NCBI GenBank assembly: GCA_965240325.2
Contig: OZ251250.1
Span: 124,001 to 188,000, forward strand
Source: Rebecca billardiae RCC1528
Lineage: Eukaryota > Haptophyta
Direction: 5' to 3'
Length of the DNA stretch: 64,000 nucleotides
In this document: positions 41,217-54,002 of the stretch, piece by piece
Layout: each line of letters begins with the position of its first letter
Position numbering within the stretch: the first letter of the stretch is position 1
Notes under the pieces: generated by a model
Told to the model about the DNA's origin: nothing
The model's input: only the letters and a program-made list of their open reading frames with translations
Database searches by the model: none
Position numbers and translations under genes: made by a program

Positions 41217-42704
41217 CTACACGCCGCCGCCACTCTGCTGCGGCAGGAGCGGCGGCAGCTGCGCGACGCGCGTGGGCGTGGCGAGGTCCTCCAGCCCCGC
41301 CTCCGCGCCCTCGCCGTGCCCCAGCGCCGCCGTCCGCTTGCCGCACGAGAGCACCGCGCCGCCCGCCGTCACATAGAGCGCGTGCCCAATCGTGAGACTC
41401 ACGTCGACGATTCGCTCGGCCGCCAGCGCGTCGACGCGCGCCGGGTCGGTGGGGGCGTCGAGCGCCGCGTCGGCGCCGCGGCCGAAGAGGCCCGCGCGGT
41501 TGAAGCCGAACGTGTGCACGCTGCCGTCCGCGCCGAGCACCGCGCTGGAGTGCAGCCCCGCGCGCGCGCGCACCGCGCGCACGCCATCGAGGGCGCGCAC
41601 GCGCCGCGGCGTGCGCGCATCCGTCGCGCGCCGCGCGCCGCGGCCGAGGCAGCCGCGCGCGCCGTGGCCGAAGGCGCGCACGCCGCCGTCCGCGTCGACG
41701 ACGAGGCTGTGGTACGACCCCGCGCTCACGTGCACCACGCGCACGCCGCCCAGCGCCTCGATCCGCGCCGGACTCGGCCGCAGGGTCCGGTCGCCGTGGC
41801 CGAGCTGGCCGTGCGAGCCGCGCCCGCACGAGAGCACAGAGCCTTCCGCCGCGAGCAGCAGCGTGTGGTCGGCGCCGGCGGCGAGGCCTCCGACGCGCGC
41901 GCCGGCGAGCCCCGCGATGCGCCGCGGCTCCAGCTCGCCCGCCTGCCCGCCGTGCCCGAGCTGCCCCGCGTCGCCGCGGCCCCAGCTGTACACGGCGCCC
42001 GCGGCCGTCGTTGCAAGTGAGTGCTCGCCGCCGGCGCCGACGCCGACGACGACTTGGCCAGCGAGGGCGAGGACGGGCGCGAAGGCGGCGCGCCCGTCGG
42101 TGTCGCCCAGCCCGAGCTGGCCGTGCGCGTTCCCACCGCAGCCGTACACGGCGCCGCACTCGCTCAGCGCGAGCAGGTGCTCCCAGCCCGATGCCACAGC
42201 GCACACACGCACGGTCCCTAGCGAGGCCACACGCGTCGGCAGGGCGAGCGCGGGCGCGCCCGGCTGCCCGAGCGCGAGCGCGCCGACGTACCGGCCATTG
42301 TACACGCTGGCGCCGTCGCGCTCCATCTCCTCGCCGCACGTGTACAGCCCGCCGTCGACGCTCACGAACGCGCTGAACGAGAGGCGGCCGCTGTGCTCGC
42401 ACGCAGCGCTGTGCGCGTGCGCGCGCGCGAGCGCGAGCACGCGCTCGCGCGCGAGGAGCTCCTCCGTCCACGAGCACGAGGCGTGGGGCTCCTTCGCGCG
42501 GAGCGCGGCCGAGTGGCCCCGCTCGCTCGTGCGCTCGCGCAGCGTGTGCTCGACCACCGACGCCGTGCCCGGCCCGCCGCGGAAGAGCCGCGAGACGGCA
42601 TTCACGCTCGCGAGGTCGCGCGCGAACTTGAGGTCGCGGAGAATCCGCTCGACGAGCTCGGTGGGGACGTCGGCGAGCAGGAGCTTGGGCGGCGCGGCGG
42701 CCAT
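41217..42704 (-). CDS. F-box-like/RCC1 repeat protein 2
   Basis: A single exon gives 495 residues from the ATG at 42704. LADVPTELVERILRDLKFAR and NAVSRLFRGG are the F-box-like part and align with the paralogue at 30908. RCC1 repeats follow: GAVYGCGGNAHGQLGLGD, GAVYSWGRGDAGQLGHGG, GSVLSCGRGSHGQLGHGD, GGVRAFGHGARGCLGRG and GSVHTFGFNRAGLFGRG, then AVLSCGKRTAALGHGEG. It has the full set of blades and lacks the distortion seen in paralogue 1. A substrate receptor for ubiquitin ligation is the family expectation. The two paralogues share the ARERVLxLARAHA spacer, so the duplication includes more than the domains. It is convergent with the exostosin gene. Confidence 0.82.
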   Translation of the reverse strand: MAAAPPKLLLADVPTELVERILRDLKFARDLASVNAVSRLFRGGPGTASVVEHTLRERTSERGHSAALRAKEPHASCSWTEELLARERVLALARAHAHSAACEHSGRLSFSAFVSVDGGLYTCGEEMERDGASVYNGRYVGALALGQPGAPALALPTRVASLGTVRVCAVASGWEHLLALSECGAVYGCGGNAHGQLGLGDTDGRAAFAPVLALAGQVVVGVGAGGEHSLATTAAGAVYSWGRGDAGQLGHGGQAGELEPRRIAGLAGARVGGLAAGADHTLLLAAEGSVLSCGRGSHGQLGHGDRTLRPSPARIEALGGVRVVHVSAGSYHSLVVDADGGVRAFGHGARGCLGRGARRATDARTPRRVRALDGVRAVRARAGLHSSAVLGADGSVHTFGFNRAGLFGRGADAALDAPTDPARVDALAAERIVDVSLTIGHALYVTAGGAVLSCGKRTAALGHGEGAEAGLEDLATPTRVAQLPPLLPQQSGGGV

Positions 42705-42982
42705 TGCGCGCGCCGAGAAGAAAGACCGGGAGCCTTGACGCGCGCGAGAGCGCGGGGGAGCGCGGGGGAGGGTTGGGGCTCGAGGCGCTGATGAGATGAG
42801 AAGGAGAAGGGTTGGCCGTTCGCGTCGGCCTTCGCCGTGAATCCGTGAGGATGCGAAGCTGGGCTTTCAGCTTCGCGCACGTCATCAGCGTCGTCGTCGG
42901 GAAGGGTGCGAAGCGGGGGGCCCCCTTCTAATTATTATGACATAATGAGTACAAGCATCTCATCATGAAATGATAAGATGCA

Positions 42983-44110
42983 CAAGGGCGGTAAGGGCTG
43001 TCAACTCCCAGTGGCGGCAGCGCCAGAGGTTGGCTCCCGCTTCGCTGCTGCGCGGCCTCGCTCCAGCGACTAACTCTCGTGGGCGCCCGCCCCGGGGGGC
43101 GAGTGGGGCGCGCACGGCGCGAGCTCCTGCGGCCGTGTACGCGCGCGCGGAGGCGGCGCGCGCGGCTGGGTAGGTGCTAGGGAGTGCATGTCGCCCTCCC
43201 ACGCCGCGCGCCTTGCTCGCCGCCGCTTTCGCCGCGCCTCAGGCCAGCGCGCACGCGTGCGCCGCCTCCAGAGCCAGCCTCGGGCCCGCGGCAGCTGGCC
43301 GCGCGCGTGTGGTGCGCGGTCTGGTCGGCGCGAGTCGGTCGGGGCCATCGGGCGAGGTTCGCATACTTTAGACGCGCGCTCTGCCGCCGCGCGCCGCCGC
43401 GCACGGTTGTCATGGGTCGACACGCAAGCATCTTAGGTCTGACACGAACTGCAGCACGAATGCGAAAATGCTCATGTTTGGACGCTCATGGAGACGCTGA
43501 AGAGCACAACAGACGAGCGCAGGCGATGGAGAGCGGGGCAATGCACCCATTGGACGCCGTACACGCACCCAATGCGGCCGCCTATCACGCGCATGGGCGC
43601 TCACTGTCGCGTGTTCGAGCTCATTTCTGCTTGTCGTGCATTCATCGATCAGCTTCCTTCAACAGCTTCACGGGATGGTACCGGGCCCATGCGCGGCGGC
43701 GCGCGGCGGCAGAGCGCGCGTCTAAAGTATGCGAACCTCGCCCGATGGCCCCGACCGACTCGCGCCGACCAGACCGCGCACCACACGCGCGCGGCCAGCT
43801 GCCGCGGGCCCGAGGCTGGCTCTGGAGGCGGCGCACGCGTGCGCGCTGGCCTGAGGCGCGGCGAAAGCGGCGGCGAGCAAGGCGCGCGGCGTGGGAGGGC
43901 GACATGCACTCCCTAGCACCTGCCCAGCCGCGCGCGCCGCCTCCGCGCGCGCGTACACGGCCGCAGGAGCTCGCGCCGTGCGCGCCCCACTCGCCCCCCG
44001 GGGCGGGCGCCCACGAGAGTTAGTCGCTGGAGCGAGGCCGCGCAGCAGCGAAGCGGGAGCCAACCTCTGGCGCTGCCGCCACTGGGAGTTGACAGCCCTT
44101 ACCGCCCTTG
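42983..44110. mobile_element. Foldback element: 421-bp inverted repeats around a 286-bp centre
   Basis: The left arm 42983-43403 and right arm 43690-44110 are reverse complements nearly base for base (paired positions sum to 87093). The termini read CAAGGGCGGTAAGGGCTGTC and its complement. The centre, 43404-43689, is single copy. No matching target-site duplication is seen at these ends. The arm interior is similar to the arms of the next palindrome, so they are family members. Open frames on both strands here mirror each other. Confidence 0.88.
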
Positions 44111-44129
44111 CAAGGGCCGTGGGTGGAGG

Positions 44130-45597
44130 CAAGGGAGTCAAGGGTGCCCGCGCCCCAGTGGCGCGCTCGGCGGATGTTGGGATACACCTTTTTGCCCGCG
44201 GCCTGCGGCGGGCGGCGGCGAGGGCGTGCTCCGCTGGCGGGGCGAGCGCACGGGGCACGGCGCTGCGGGCGCGGATGTGCCCGCGAAGCCGGCGCGTGCA
44301 GACGGGCTGTTGCGGGAGAGTATTCGGCGCCCTCCTGCGCCGCGCGACTTGGGCCACGCCTCTTTCGCCTCGGCTCAGAGCAGCGCGCACGCTCGCGCCG
44401 CCTCAAGGCCAGCCTTGCCGCGCCGCAGCCGGCCGCGCGCGCGCCGTGCGCGGCGCGGTCGGGAAGGAACGGGCGCTGCTGCCGGGCGAGATGGCAAACG
44501 CATGTGCGCACGCCATGCCGCCCCGCGGCGCCGCGAAAGAGCACGAGAACGGATCCGCACAGCTGTTGACGAGTGCTGATCACTTGTCGTGCACGAAGCC
44601 AGACCTGAGCTCGCAGAAGATGATGAAAGAGCATCAGCGCGAGGAAAGCGTCGCACCCAGCACTTCTACATGAACACGCGGTGATGAACATGCATGTAAG
44701 AGTAGCCCGCGTGCCCGTCTGGCACTATTCTGTGTCTCAATGATCGTCCCAACAAGGGTCACGACCGCGCAGCCGTGCACACCATTTGTGACAAGTCGAA
44801 GAGGCATGCAAACAGACCGACGACACGCTCATCAAGGCGCCGCGGGGCGGCATGGCGTGCGCATATGCCTTTGCCGCCGCCCCGCGGCGCCTTGATGAGC
44901 GTGTCGTCGGTCTGTTTGCATGCCTCTTCGACTTGTCACAAATGGTGTGCACGGCTGCGCGGTCGTGACCCTTGTTGGGACGATCATTGAGACACAGAAT
45001 AGTGCCAGACGGGCACGCGGGCTACTCTTACATGCATGTTCATCACCGCGTGTTCATGTAGAAGTGCTGGGTGCGACGCTTTCCTCGCGCTGATGCTCTT
45101 TCATCATCTTCTGCGAGCTCAGGTCTGGCTTCGTGCACGACAAGTGATCAGCACTCGTCAACAGCTGTGCGGATCCGTTCTCGTGCTCTTTCGCGGCGCC
45201 GCGGGGCGGCATGGCGTGCGCACATGCGTTTGCCATCTCGCCCGGCAGCAGCGCCCGTTCCTTCCCGACCGCGCCGCGCACGGCGCGCGCGCGGCCGGCT
45301 GCGGCGCGGCAAGGCTGGCCTTGAGGCGGCGCGAGCGTGCGCGCTGCTCTGAGCCGAGGCGAAAGAGGCGTGGCCCAAGTCGCGCGGCGCAGGAGGGCGC
45401 CGAATACTCTCCCGCAACAGCCCGTCTGCACGCGCCGGCTTCGCGGGCACATCCGCGCCCGCAGCGCCGTGCCCCGTGCGCTCGCCCCGCCAGCGGAGCA
45501 CGCCCTCGCCGCCGCCCGCCGCAGGCCGCGGGCAAAAAGGTGTATCCCAACATCCGCCGAGCGCGCCACTGGGGCGCGGGCACCCTTGACTCCCTTG
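44130..45597. mobile_element. Foldback element: 722-bp inverted repeats, 7-bp TSD GTGGAGG
   Basis: The left arm 44130-44851 and right arm 44876-45597 pair with every checked position summing to 89727, around a 24-bp centre. The termini are CAAGGGAGTCAAGGGTGCCC and its complement. GTGGAGG flanks both ends (44123-44129 and 45598-45604), an exact 7-bp target-site duplication. The high arm identity suggests recent origin or ongoing conversion. No transposase is visible; it is probably non-autonomous. Confidence 0.9.
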
Positions 45598-45890
45598 GTG
45601 GAGGGGTTAACCTGCTACAGGTCGCTGCTTCGTTTTTCGGACTGCTTCGTTTTTCGGACCCGGGCGATGGCGACAGTGGCTCGCTCATCGGCGGGTGCGT
45701 GGCGGGCGCGCCGCGGCAGGGCTGAGCAGCCTGTCGGCGCGTGGGGTGACGTGCCCGTCACTATACGTTACCAGTCGGGTCGCGGTGCCTGCTGGCATCG
45801 TCCTCGGCCGCTCGCAGCTCAGGCGCTGCGCTGATCGGTACGCCCGCGCTTACGCTGTGCGCGCCGGCCGGGCCCAGCGCAAGCGCCTCG
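45598..45890. other. Repeat-derived spacer
   Basis: The stretch contains CAGGTCGCTGCTTC followed by a short direct repeat of CTGCTTCGTTTTTCGGAC (45626-45658). This is the inverse of the GGGTCCGAAAGTTGAAGC motif that recurs at 46855 and 47077. I see no gene. Confidence 0.55.
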
Positions 45891-46587
45891 ATGAAGGCGG
45901 CTAAGGGCGTCAAGCCGTACTCGGTTGAGGCGCGAAAGCGGAGACCTACAAGATATAGCGCGCGGTAGTTGCCCAGAAGGCGGCTGCCATGCGGTGGTGT
46001 TGGGGCGCGCGGCTGCGTGCTCGGCCGACGACAACGAGCCCTCTGGCACGCTCTCATCATCGAAGTTGAGTGTGTTCACAGCCACGCCGGCGGGGATGCG
46101 CTGGAAGACTGCTCCAGCCTTCCGCGCCAACGTTGAGCTTGCCAAGCAGTAGTCGGCACGCCAGGCCGCCAAGCTCGCGCGCCTTCGTGAGCAGCACGAG
46201 GCCGAACTTGATGACGTGCGCTAGGCTGAGGCGGTGAGGTTCGACGCGGCTGAGCTCGCCGACCAGCTCGGTATCCTTCCTGTGCACGCCGTAGAGGTCG
46301 CCGCGCCGAAGCCGGACAACATGCGGCTCAATGATGGCCAGAATGACTCGTGGTCGTTGCGGGAATTCAACCAGAAGAAGGCCGCGCGAACTGCGCAGAA
46401 GGAGGCGGAGGCGGCGCGTGCGCGTGCTGGCCGGCGGTCCGAAAGTTCACCAGGTCGACGTCGACGGCGAACGCCGGACGGTGCCCGCGGCGCAGGGTCT
46501 GGAGCTGACATCGACAGTCGCCTGGTGAGCATGCTTACCTGCCCCTGGGGTTGGATGCTACACGCACGTGATGTCTGGAATGTATGA
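45891..46587 (+). pseudogene. Decayed coding relic with in-frame TAG codons
   Basis: MKAAKGVKPYSVEARKRRPT starts at 45891, then the sense passes to another frame. From about 45925 one frame reads SGTLSSSKLSVFTATPAGMR and RANVELAKQ, then TAG, then SARQAAKLARLREQHEAELD, then TAG, then AEAVRFDAAELADQLGILPV and SLREFNQKKAARTAQKEAEA. The stretch is clearly once-coding, charged and helical, with two in-frame TAG stops and one frameshift. The family is not recognised. Its place in a transposon-rich block suggests a mobile-element gene relic. Confidence 0.5.
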
Positions 46588-47110
46588 TGCCGTCAGCCCG
46601 ACTCAAATGGCCTACCAGGCGGCAGCTGCTAGCAGACTGCGCGTGCATGCTGAGAGCATGCGGTCCGAAAGTGGTCGACGGTGCCCGCGGCGGCGCAGCC
46701 GCAGCTGCCGTCTGGGCGGCTAGCGCGGAAGCTGAGTGAGCATGTTCGTCCGTTCCTGAGGTGGTCTACTGCATGTATGCTATGTCTAGAATGCATGATG
46801 CCGTTAGCCCGACTCACACGGCTCACCAGGCAGCGGCTCTGACTCGGCGCGCGAGAGCCCGCGGGTCCGAAAGTTGAAGCATGCCGTCGGCGGCCCCGTC
46901 GTGGACCTCGTGGCGTCCGTGGGGCACATGGTAGTGGAACAAAGTCGTCTAAATGGTACATAGCCGCTGGGTTGTACCTCAGGCACACCCTGGGGGTGCC
47001 GCCAGACGCGATCTCGAGCGCCGCAGACCCCCGGGGGCGCCGCCGCCATCGTGCACAAAAAGTGAACAGCAATCGGGTCCGAAAGTTGAAGCAGCGACCT
47101 GTAATAGACT
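46430..47110 (+). repeat. Degenerate array headed by GGGTCCGAAAGTTGAAGC
   Basis: The header GGTCCGAAAGTT recurs at about 46437, 46661, 46857 and 47079 (spacing 196-224 bp). The first two units share a longer body, including ATGATGCCGT and AGCCCGACTCA segments near 46585 and 46797. The last header continues into GCAGCGACCTGTA, which occurs inverted at 45616. Confidence 0.65.
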
Positions 47111-47190
47111 TTGATGCGGCAGCCGGCACTTCGTCGGGGATTCATCGGCCAAAAACAAGTTGGGTTGGAGACGAACCGCCCGTGAGACTC

Positions 47191-47338
47191 ATTCTATGAT
47201 TTAACGACACAGGTTGTCGGCGAGTTCGGACGACGACGTTTTGTGGACGACGGCGCTACCATCGGCGACGGCTTCATGGGCGGTGACAGTTGGCGGGCGT
47301 CAATCTCGCCTGCCTGAGCTGTGTGCGTCTCTTATTCT
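47191..47338 (+). repeat. Dispersed 5'-flank repeat with linked 24-bp motif
   Basis: Positions 47191-47214 are the reverse complement of 7319-7343 apart from one indel. Positions 47261-47338 hold the longest copy of the dispersed repeat: GGCGACGGCTTCATGGGCGG, TTGGCGGGCGTCAATC and TCGCCTGCCTGAGCTGTGTG. No gene follows on this strand, so here the repeat does not mark a start. Confidence 0.7.
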
Positions 47339-47963
47339 CAGTAAACTGTACCCGGAAGTGAGAGCCCGCGCCGCGCCCGGTCGCCGCGGCGTGCCGGCCC
47401 GCGTCGCGCGGGCCGTTGCGCCGTCAGGAATCGCGGCCATCCGCGGAGAATCGCCTATCAGACGAGAATGCCGCGGGCATCGCCGCGCGTGTCCTGCGGA
47501 CACTCGCCACCAGGCTCTCCGGTCAGGGTCGGACCGTACGCGGGCCTGACGGTTGGACGCGAGCACGGTGTCAGGGTGGTTCAAGACGGCGAGTGCGGCC
47601 CCGGCAGCATGCAGTCTTGGCTCGGACGTGAATCTGCCGCCCGGGGCCCGGCGGCGCGGCCGTGCCGTAGCCGCGCCCGACGCTGCCGCCGGCCCGTCCG
47701 GGACGAGTCGCCACGCCAGTCTGCGAGTCGGAGAGCCGAGTGCCCGGCGGCGCTCGCTGGCACACGGATCGGGGGGCTCGCGCCGCGTAGTGGCACGGCC
47801 CATCATATCGGAATCAGCGCGATCGAGTATGCGTAGCGCGCGATGGCGGCGCCGTTGCGGTTGCGCGGGCCCGGGCTCACACCGAGTCGTCTTCATCGGA
47901 CGAAGCCAGCGCCCCCGCAGCGGGCCCCGCGGAGGCCGAGCTGGCACTCGGCCACGGTACGCG
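47339..47963. other. Spacer without supported gene
   Basis: GC-rich open frames exist on both strands but none shows a domain or codon pattern I trust. Confidence 0.45.
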
Positions 47964-49765
47964 TAGGGGGTCCAAGCCAGCAGCCCACTGATTTGTGATA
48001 TTTGACAACCATGCCATGTAGGCGTCTGCTGAGCGTGGCGCTTGCGGAGTCACCCTCAAATATGCCCCACAGCCCAGCCCAGCCGTCAGAAGCACTAAAA
48101 ACCGACTCCGCGTGTCGTCGCGCGGTCGTGCGCGCGCGCAGCGGCGCCCGCTGTGTCACATAGAGATTCAGCCGAATGTTACCTACTTGTTATTGCAGCT
48201 AGATGACGATACGCGGTCGGACTTACCTATTGACAAGCGCTGCCCCCTATCCGAAGGATTTTATGGTGAAAATACCGAAAAAGTGGGGCACTATGCTGTG
48301 CGCGTAGACGTCCATGAAAAACTACTCCAAGATCGAGCACATTACCCATTTAATTATGGGAATTTACCCGCGTATAAGAGCATGTTTACCCACTTTATAT
48401 CAAATGTGGTTACTTTTATAATATGCATTCAAGTACGTGCCTATACATGGGTACCTTGCTCACTATTTGCTGGGTCATCCGAATACGGAATACGGCGGCG
48501 CCGAGACGGCTCATGCTGCCACTGGACTCACATCAGTGAGCGCCGGCCCGCGAACGCGGGCCTGATGCCGGTGGCGGGCTGCACGTGCTGCGGCACACGG
48601 CCAACTCCGCCACTGAACATGCCACCATCCCCGTATGAGAGGCCTCTCCGCCGTCGAGGCTGGCGTGCGCAGACTAGCTCGCCATGTGTGGCGGCTTCCT
48701 TGCCGGTCTCAGGTGTCACCGGCACCGTCGCCGTTCGTCGTACACCAGCCCACGCGAGGCCGCCACCGGTCCACCTCGGCTGCGGCTACAGCGCCTGCAG
48801 TCGAGGGTGCTCCAGGTTACCTCTGACTCGGCGAGCTGCTCGGTGGCGAGCGTTGAGCTCTCTGCCTCCGCTGCCGCGCCCAGCGCGCACGCCTGCCCCG
48901 AGCACCATGCAGTCTGCACGCTGCTCCAAGACGGCCGCCAACAGTGGCGGCGGCACTCCCGAGACGAAGACACGGTGTACAGATGTGGCAGCGGCCATAG
49001 CGGCGCTTGGCGGCGCGCGTCTGCTCCGCAGCAAGCTTGACGTTCGTGACAAGGTGCACGCTCTTCGCCTCAGGGCAGCTCGGCTGCTGCATGCAGCCAA
49101 GCGGCACGCCAAGTGGCACAACAAACAAGCCGACGCGTGCCGGCTGGAGCTTCTGGCGGTACTACTGTGGGCTGGAAGATAGGCCCCGCACGTACACAGG
49201 GTCGCCGAGCTTGCTTACCACCCACGACTGCCGCGCGCTCCCGTTTGCGCACGAGCGGCCAGCCGGATCGCGCGAGTGCATGCGCAGCGCGTGGGGAGGT
49301 GAGCACTGCACGCACCGGGCCAAGCGCCGGGGGCTGACTCATTCTCCTCATGAGCTGATGGAACCAGTAGGGAACCAGGGCGCAGCGTGCACGGTTCACC
49401 TGGAACCGGGGCTGCGTTGTCCGCGCTCATCCGGATGAGAGTTCGAACGGCGCGCAGAGCGGAGCTGTGAGGTTCAAGATGTCCGGTGAGAGCGAGCTGC
49501 CAGCGATCATTTGGCCGAACGCTGCCATGGTGGGCACCCTGACTCGCCCGCCCGCGCGCCTCTGACGCCAGAGCGCGCTCCGCCGCGCCGACGCGACGAT
49601 GAAGTCCACCGCCCAGGCGTGCTGCTCGCCCGATCTCGGGCTCGACCGTGCTCTGAACGGCCGCGGCCCGTGCTGCCGCAATTCGAGGCCAAAATGTTCG
49701 GAAATGCTCAGCGCGAAATCGGTCAGTCGATTTTCGATTTTAAATTCCGCGGCTTGGACCCCCTA
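47964..49765. mobile_element. 1.8-kb DNA transposon, TIR TAGGGGGTCCA, 7-bp TSD GTACGCG
   Basis: The termini are TAGGGGGTCCAAGCC and its complement GGCTTGGACCCCCTA. GTACGCG flanks both ends exactly. The first 500 bp match the right end of the 26083-28482 element, inverted (for example CTCGATCTTGGAGTAGTTTTTCA on the opposite strand, in shorter blocks), and 48706-48785 match a middle block of that element. The left part of the other element, with its open frame, is replaced by unrelated sequence here, so the two are internally rearranged relatives. Open frames at 48112-49182 (+) and 49427-49681 (-) have no recognised domain. Confidence 0.85.
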
Positions 49766-52140
<2,375 letters not shown>

Positions 52141-52618
52141 TCAGTCGGCCGCGGCGCGCGGCGGCGGCAGGGCCAGCCGCGGCCGCTGCGGCCGGTCAGC
52201 AGGCGCGGCGGACGGTCCGGGGGCTGCTGCCACGCCGGGCGCGCACGGCGGCGGCGGCGGCGGTGGGCAGCCTGCGTAGTCGAGCGGGCGCGCCGCGCCA
52301 CGCGCGCTCGCGAGCGCCGCGCCACCTGCCGACGCCGCCTGCGACGCGGCCAGCAGCTGCTCCACCCGCATGCGCGCCTGTTGCGTGCGTGTCACGCGCG
52401 CGCGCGCGGGTACGGTTAGAGGGACGACAGGGTGAGCGTGGGCGCGCGGGGTACGGGCAGGGGGATCGGGTGAGGGTGGGCGCGCGGGTACGGTTAGAGG
52501 GACGACAGGGTGAGGGTGGGTGGGCGCGCGGCGTGCGTTAGGCACGCTGCCACGCGCGAGGAGCGGGCGCGTGCATGCGCCTCGAGCGGGTGCCGTACAC
52601 CGCACACGCTCGGGCCAT

Positions 52619-52651
<33 letters not shown>

Positions 52652-53246
52652 CGCGCGCGCACACACACACACGCACGCACGCACACGCACACACACTCGC
52701 GCACACGCACGCACACAGGGCGGCGGTGGGCGGCGATTTTCGCTGTGGCGCCGCAGGCCGGCGCGGGGCGCGGCGCACCGTGCGCAGCACATCGCACACG
52801 GCGCGCTCGGTCTCGGCGCCATGCACGTCCACGAGCAGCGCGGCGAGCTGCTCGAGCGCCGCGCCCACCGCGCCGTCCGCTGCGAGCGCCGCGCGCCGCC
52901 CCTCAGCCGCGGCGCCGCCCTCGACGCCGCCGCGGGCGTCGGGCTCGTCGTCCTCGGAGGTTTCGTCGGCGTCCATCGCGCTGGGACCCACGCGCTCGGC
53001 CGAGATGTTCCCCCCCGGCGCAGCCTGCCCACCGCCGCCGAAGCCGCCGCCGCGCGCGCCCGTCAGTGTAAGCGGCCGCAGCGCGCGCTCCCCCGGCCGG
53101 AGCAATGGCCGCCACGGGTCCTCGAAGAAGGTGGGCTTGACGAAACTGCGGGCGTCGGCGGGCGGCGCGCCGCCGCGCGCGTGCGGCATGCCGCCGCGGG
53201 CACGCCCGCCGCGCGCCCGCCCGCCGCCCGACCGGCGGTCGCGCAT
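52141..53246 (-). CDS. Small hypothetical protein with [11 protein letters not shown] motif
   Basis: Two exons, 53246-52779 and 52377-52141, both phase 0, give 234 residues. After an Arg/Gly-rich start comes [20 protein letters not shown], a compact motif of the kind seen in small conserved eukaryotic nuclear proteins, but I cannot name the family. An acidic stretch ([15 protein letters not shown]) and a helical segment, [20 protein letters not shown], follow. Exon 2 begins [18 protein letters not shown] and ends in Pro/Ala-rich sequence. The junction joins CDVLRT to ARMRVEQLL, a continuous helix, which supports the splice. The intron holds a CA/CG microsatellite and two copies of GGTTAGAGGGACGACAGGGT. 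Confidence 0.6.
52619..52716. repeat. CA/CG-type microsatellite in intron
   Basis: The stretch is mixed (CA)n and (CGCA)n lying in the intron of the small hypothetical gene. Confidence 0.85.
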
Positions 53247-54002
53247 GGCGGCGAAGGCCGACGACCGCGCCGGCGCCCGTCGACCGACGGCGCGCGATTC
53301 TTGCTTGTTGTTTGCCGCCACCGCCAGGCCAGCCCGTTTCCGCAAGCGACGGAGCAATCGTACTGTCGTCAACCAGTCGTAGTCATTTGCTGGTACATCA
53401 ATCGCATTTAATCTAGATCCACGTAGTATACGACTCTGAAGAGTAAGGTAGCTGGAGTAGTCTCAAGCGCCGCGGCGATAATTCAGCGCACAGCACACTC
53501 ACAGCGCCGGAGCGCCTGTGCCGGGCCGCGGCAATCGGCATCCGGGCGTCGCCGGCATCCGCGGCGCGGCGGCGGGCGGCCCTGGGTGCTGCGCGTGCGT
53601 ACGCGCCGGTCCCGGGGCCATCCGGAGGGCGGCCGACCCGGCCACACGGGAGAGGCGCGCGCGGCGGTCCGCGAGCGGTCCGCGCCGCCAGCCGCCAGCC
53701 AGCCAGGGCGGCCGGCCCATCGGCCTGAGGCTGATTCGTCCTGAATGATGATCCGGACAGTGTCCGGACACGACCCAGCGGGCTCCGGCCGTCCCAGCCG
53801 CCAGGAGCAGCAGCGCGCCGCGCGCGCCCGGCCACGCGCCACGCCCGCCCGGCTGCCCGCGCCCGCCGGCGCGGCGGTGAGGAGGCGGGGGCGCCGCGGG
53901 TGAGCAGCCGAGATTGCAATCTCCGGCCGTGCCGCCCTCCGGCCCGGCTCCCGCTCGCTGGCCGCTGCGCATCCGCCCGGCACGCGGGCCGCCCCCCCGC
54001 CC
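53247..54002. other. Intergenic
   Basis: The region includes TCCGGACAGTGTCCGGA (near 53752), a near palindrome, and an exact GAGATTGCAATCTC at 53910-53923 about 180 bp past the ankyrin gene stop. I see no gene. Confidence 0.55.

Noticed and set aside
43184-45725. Several Arg/Ala-rich open frames appearing twice on opposite strands
   Set aside because: They are mirror images created by the inverted repeats and show no domain or splice support.
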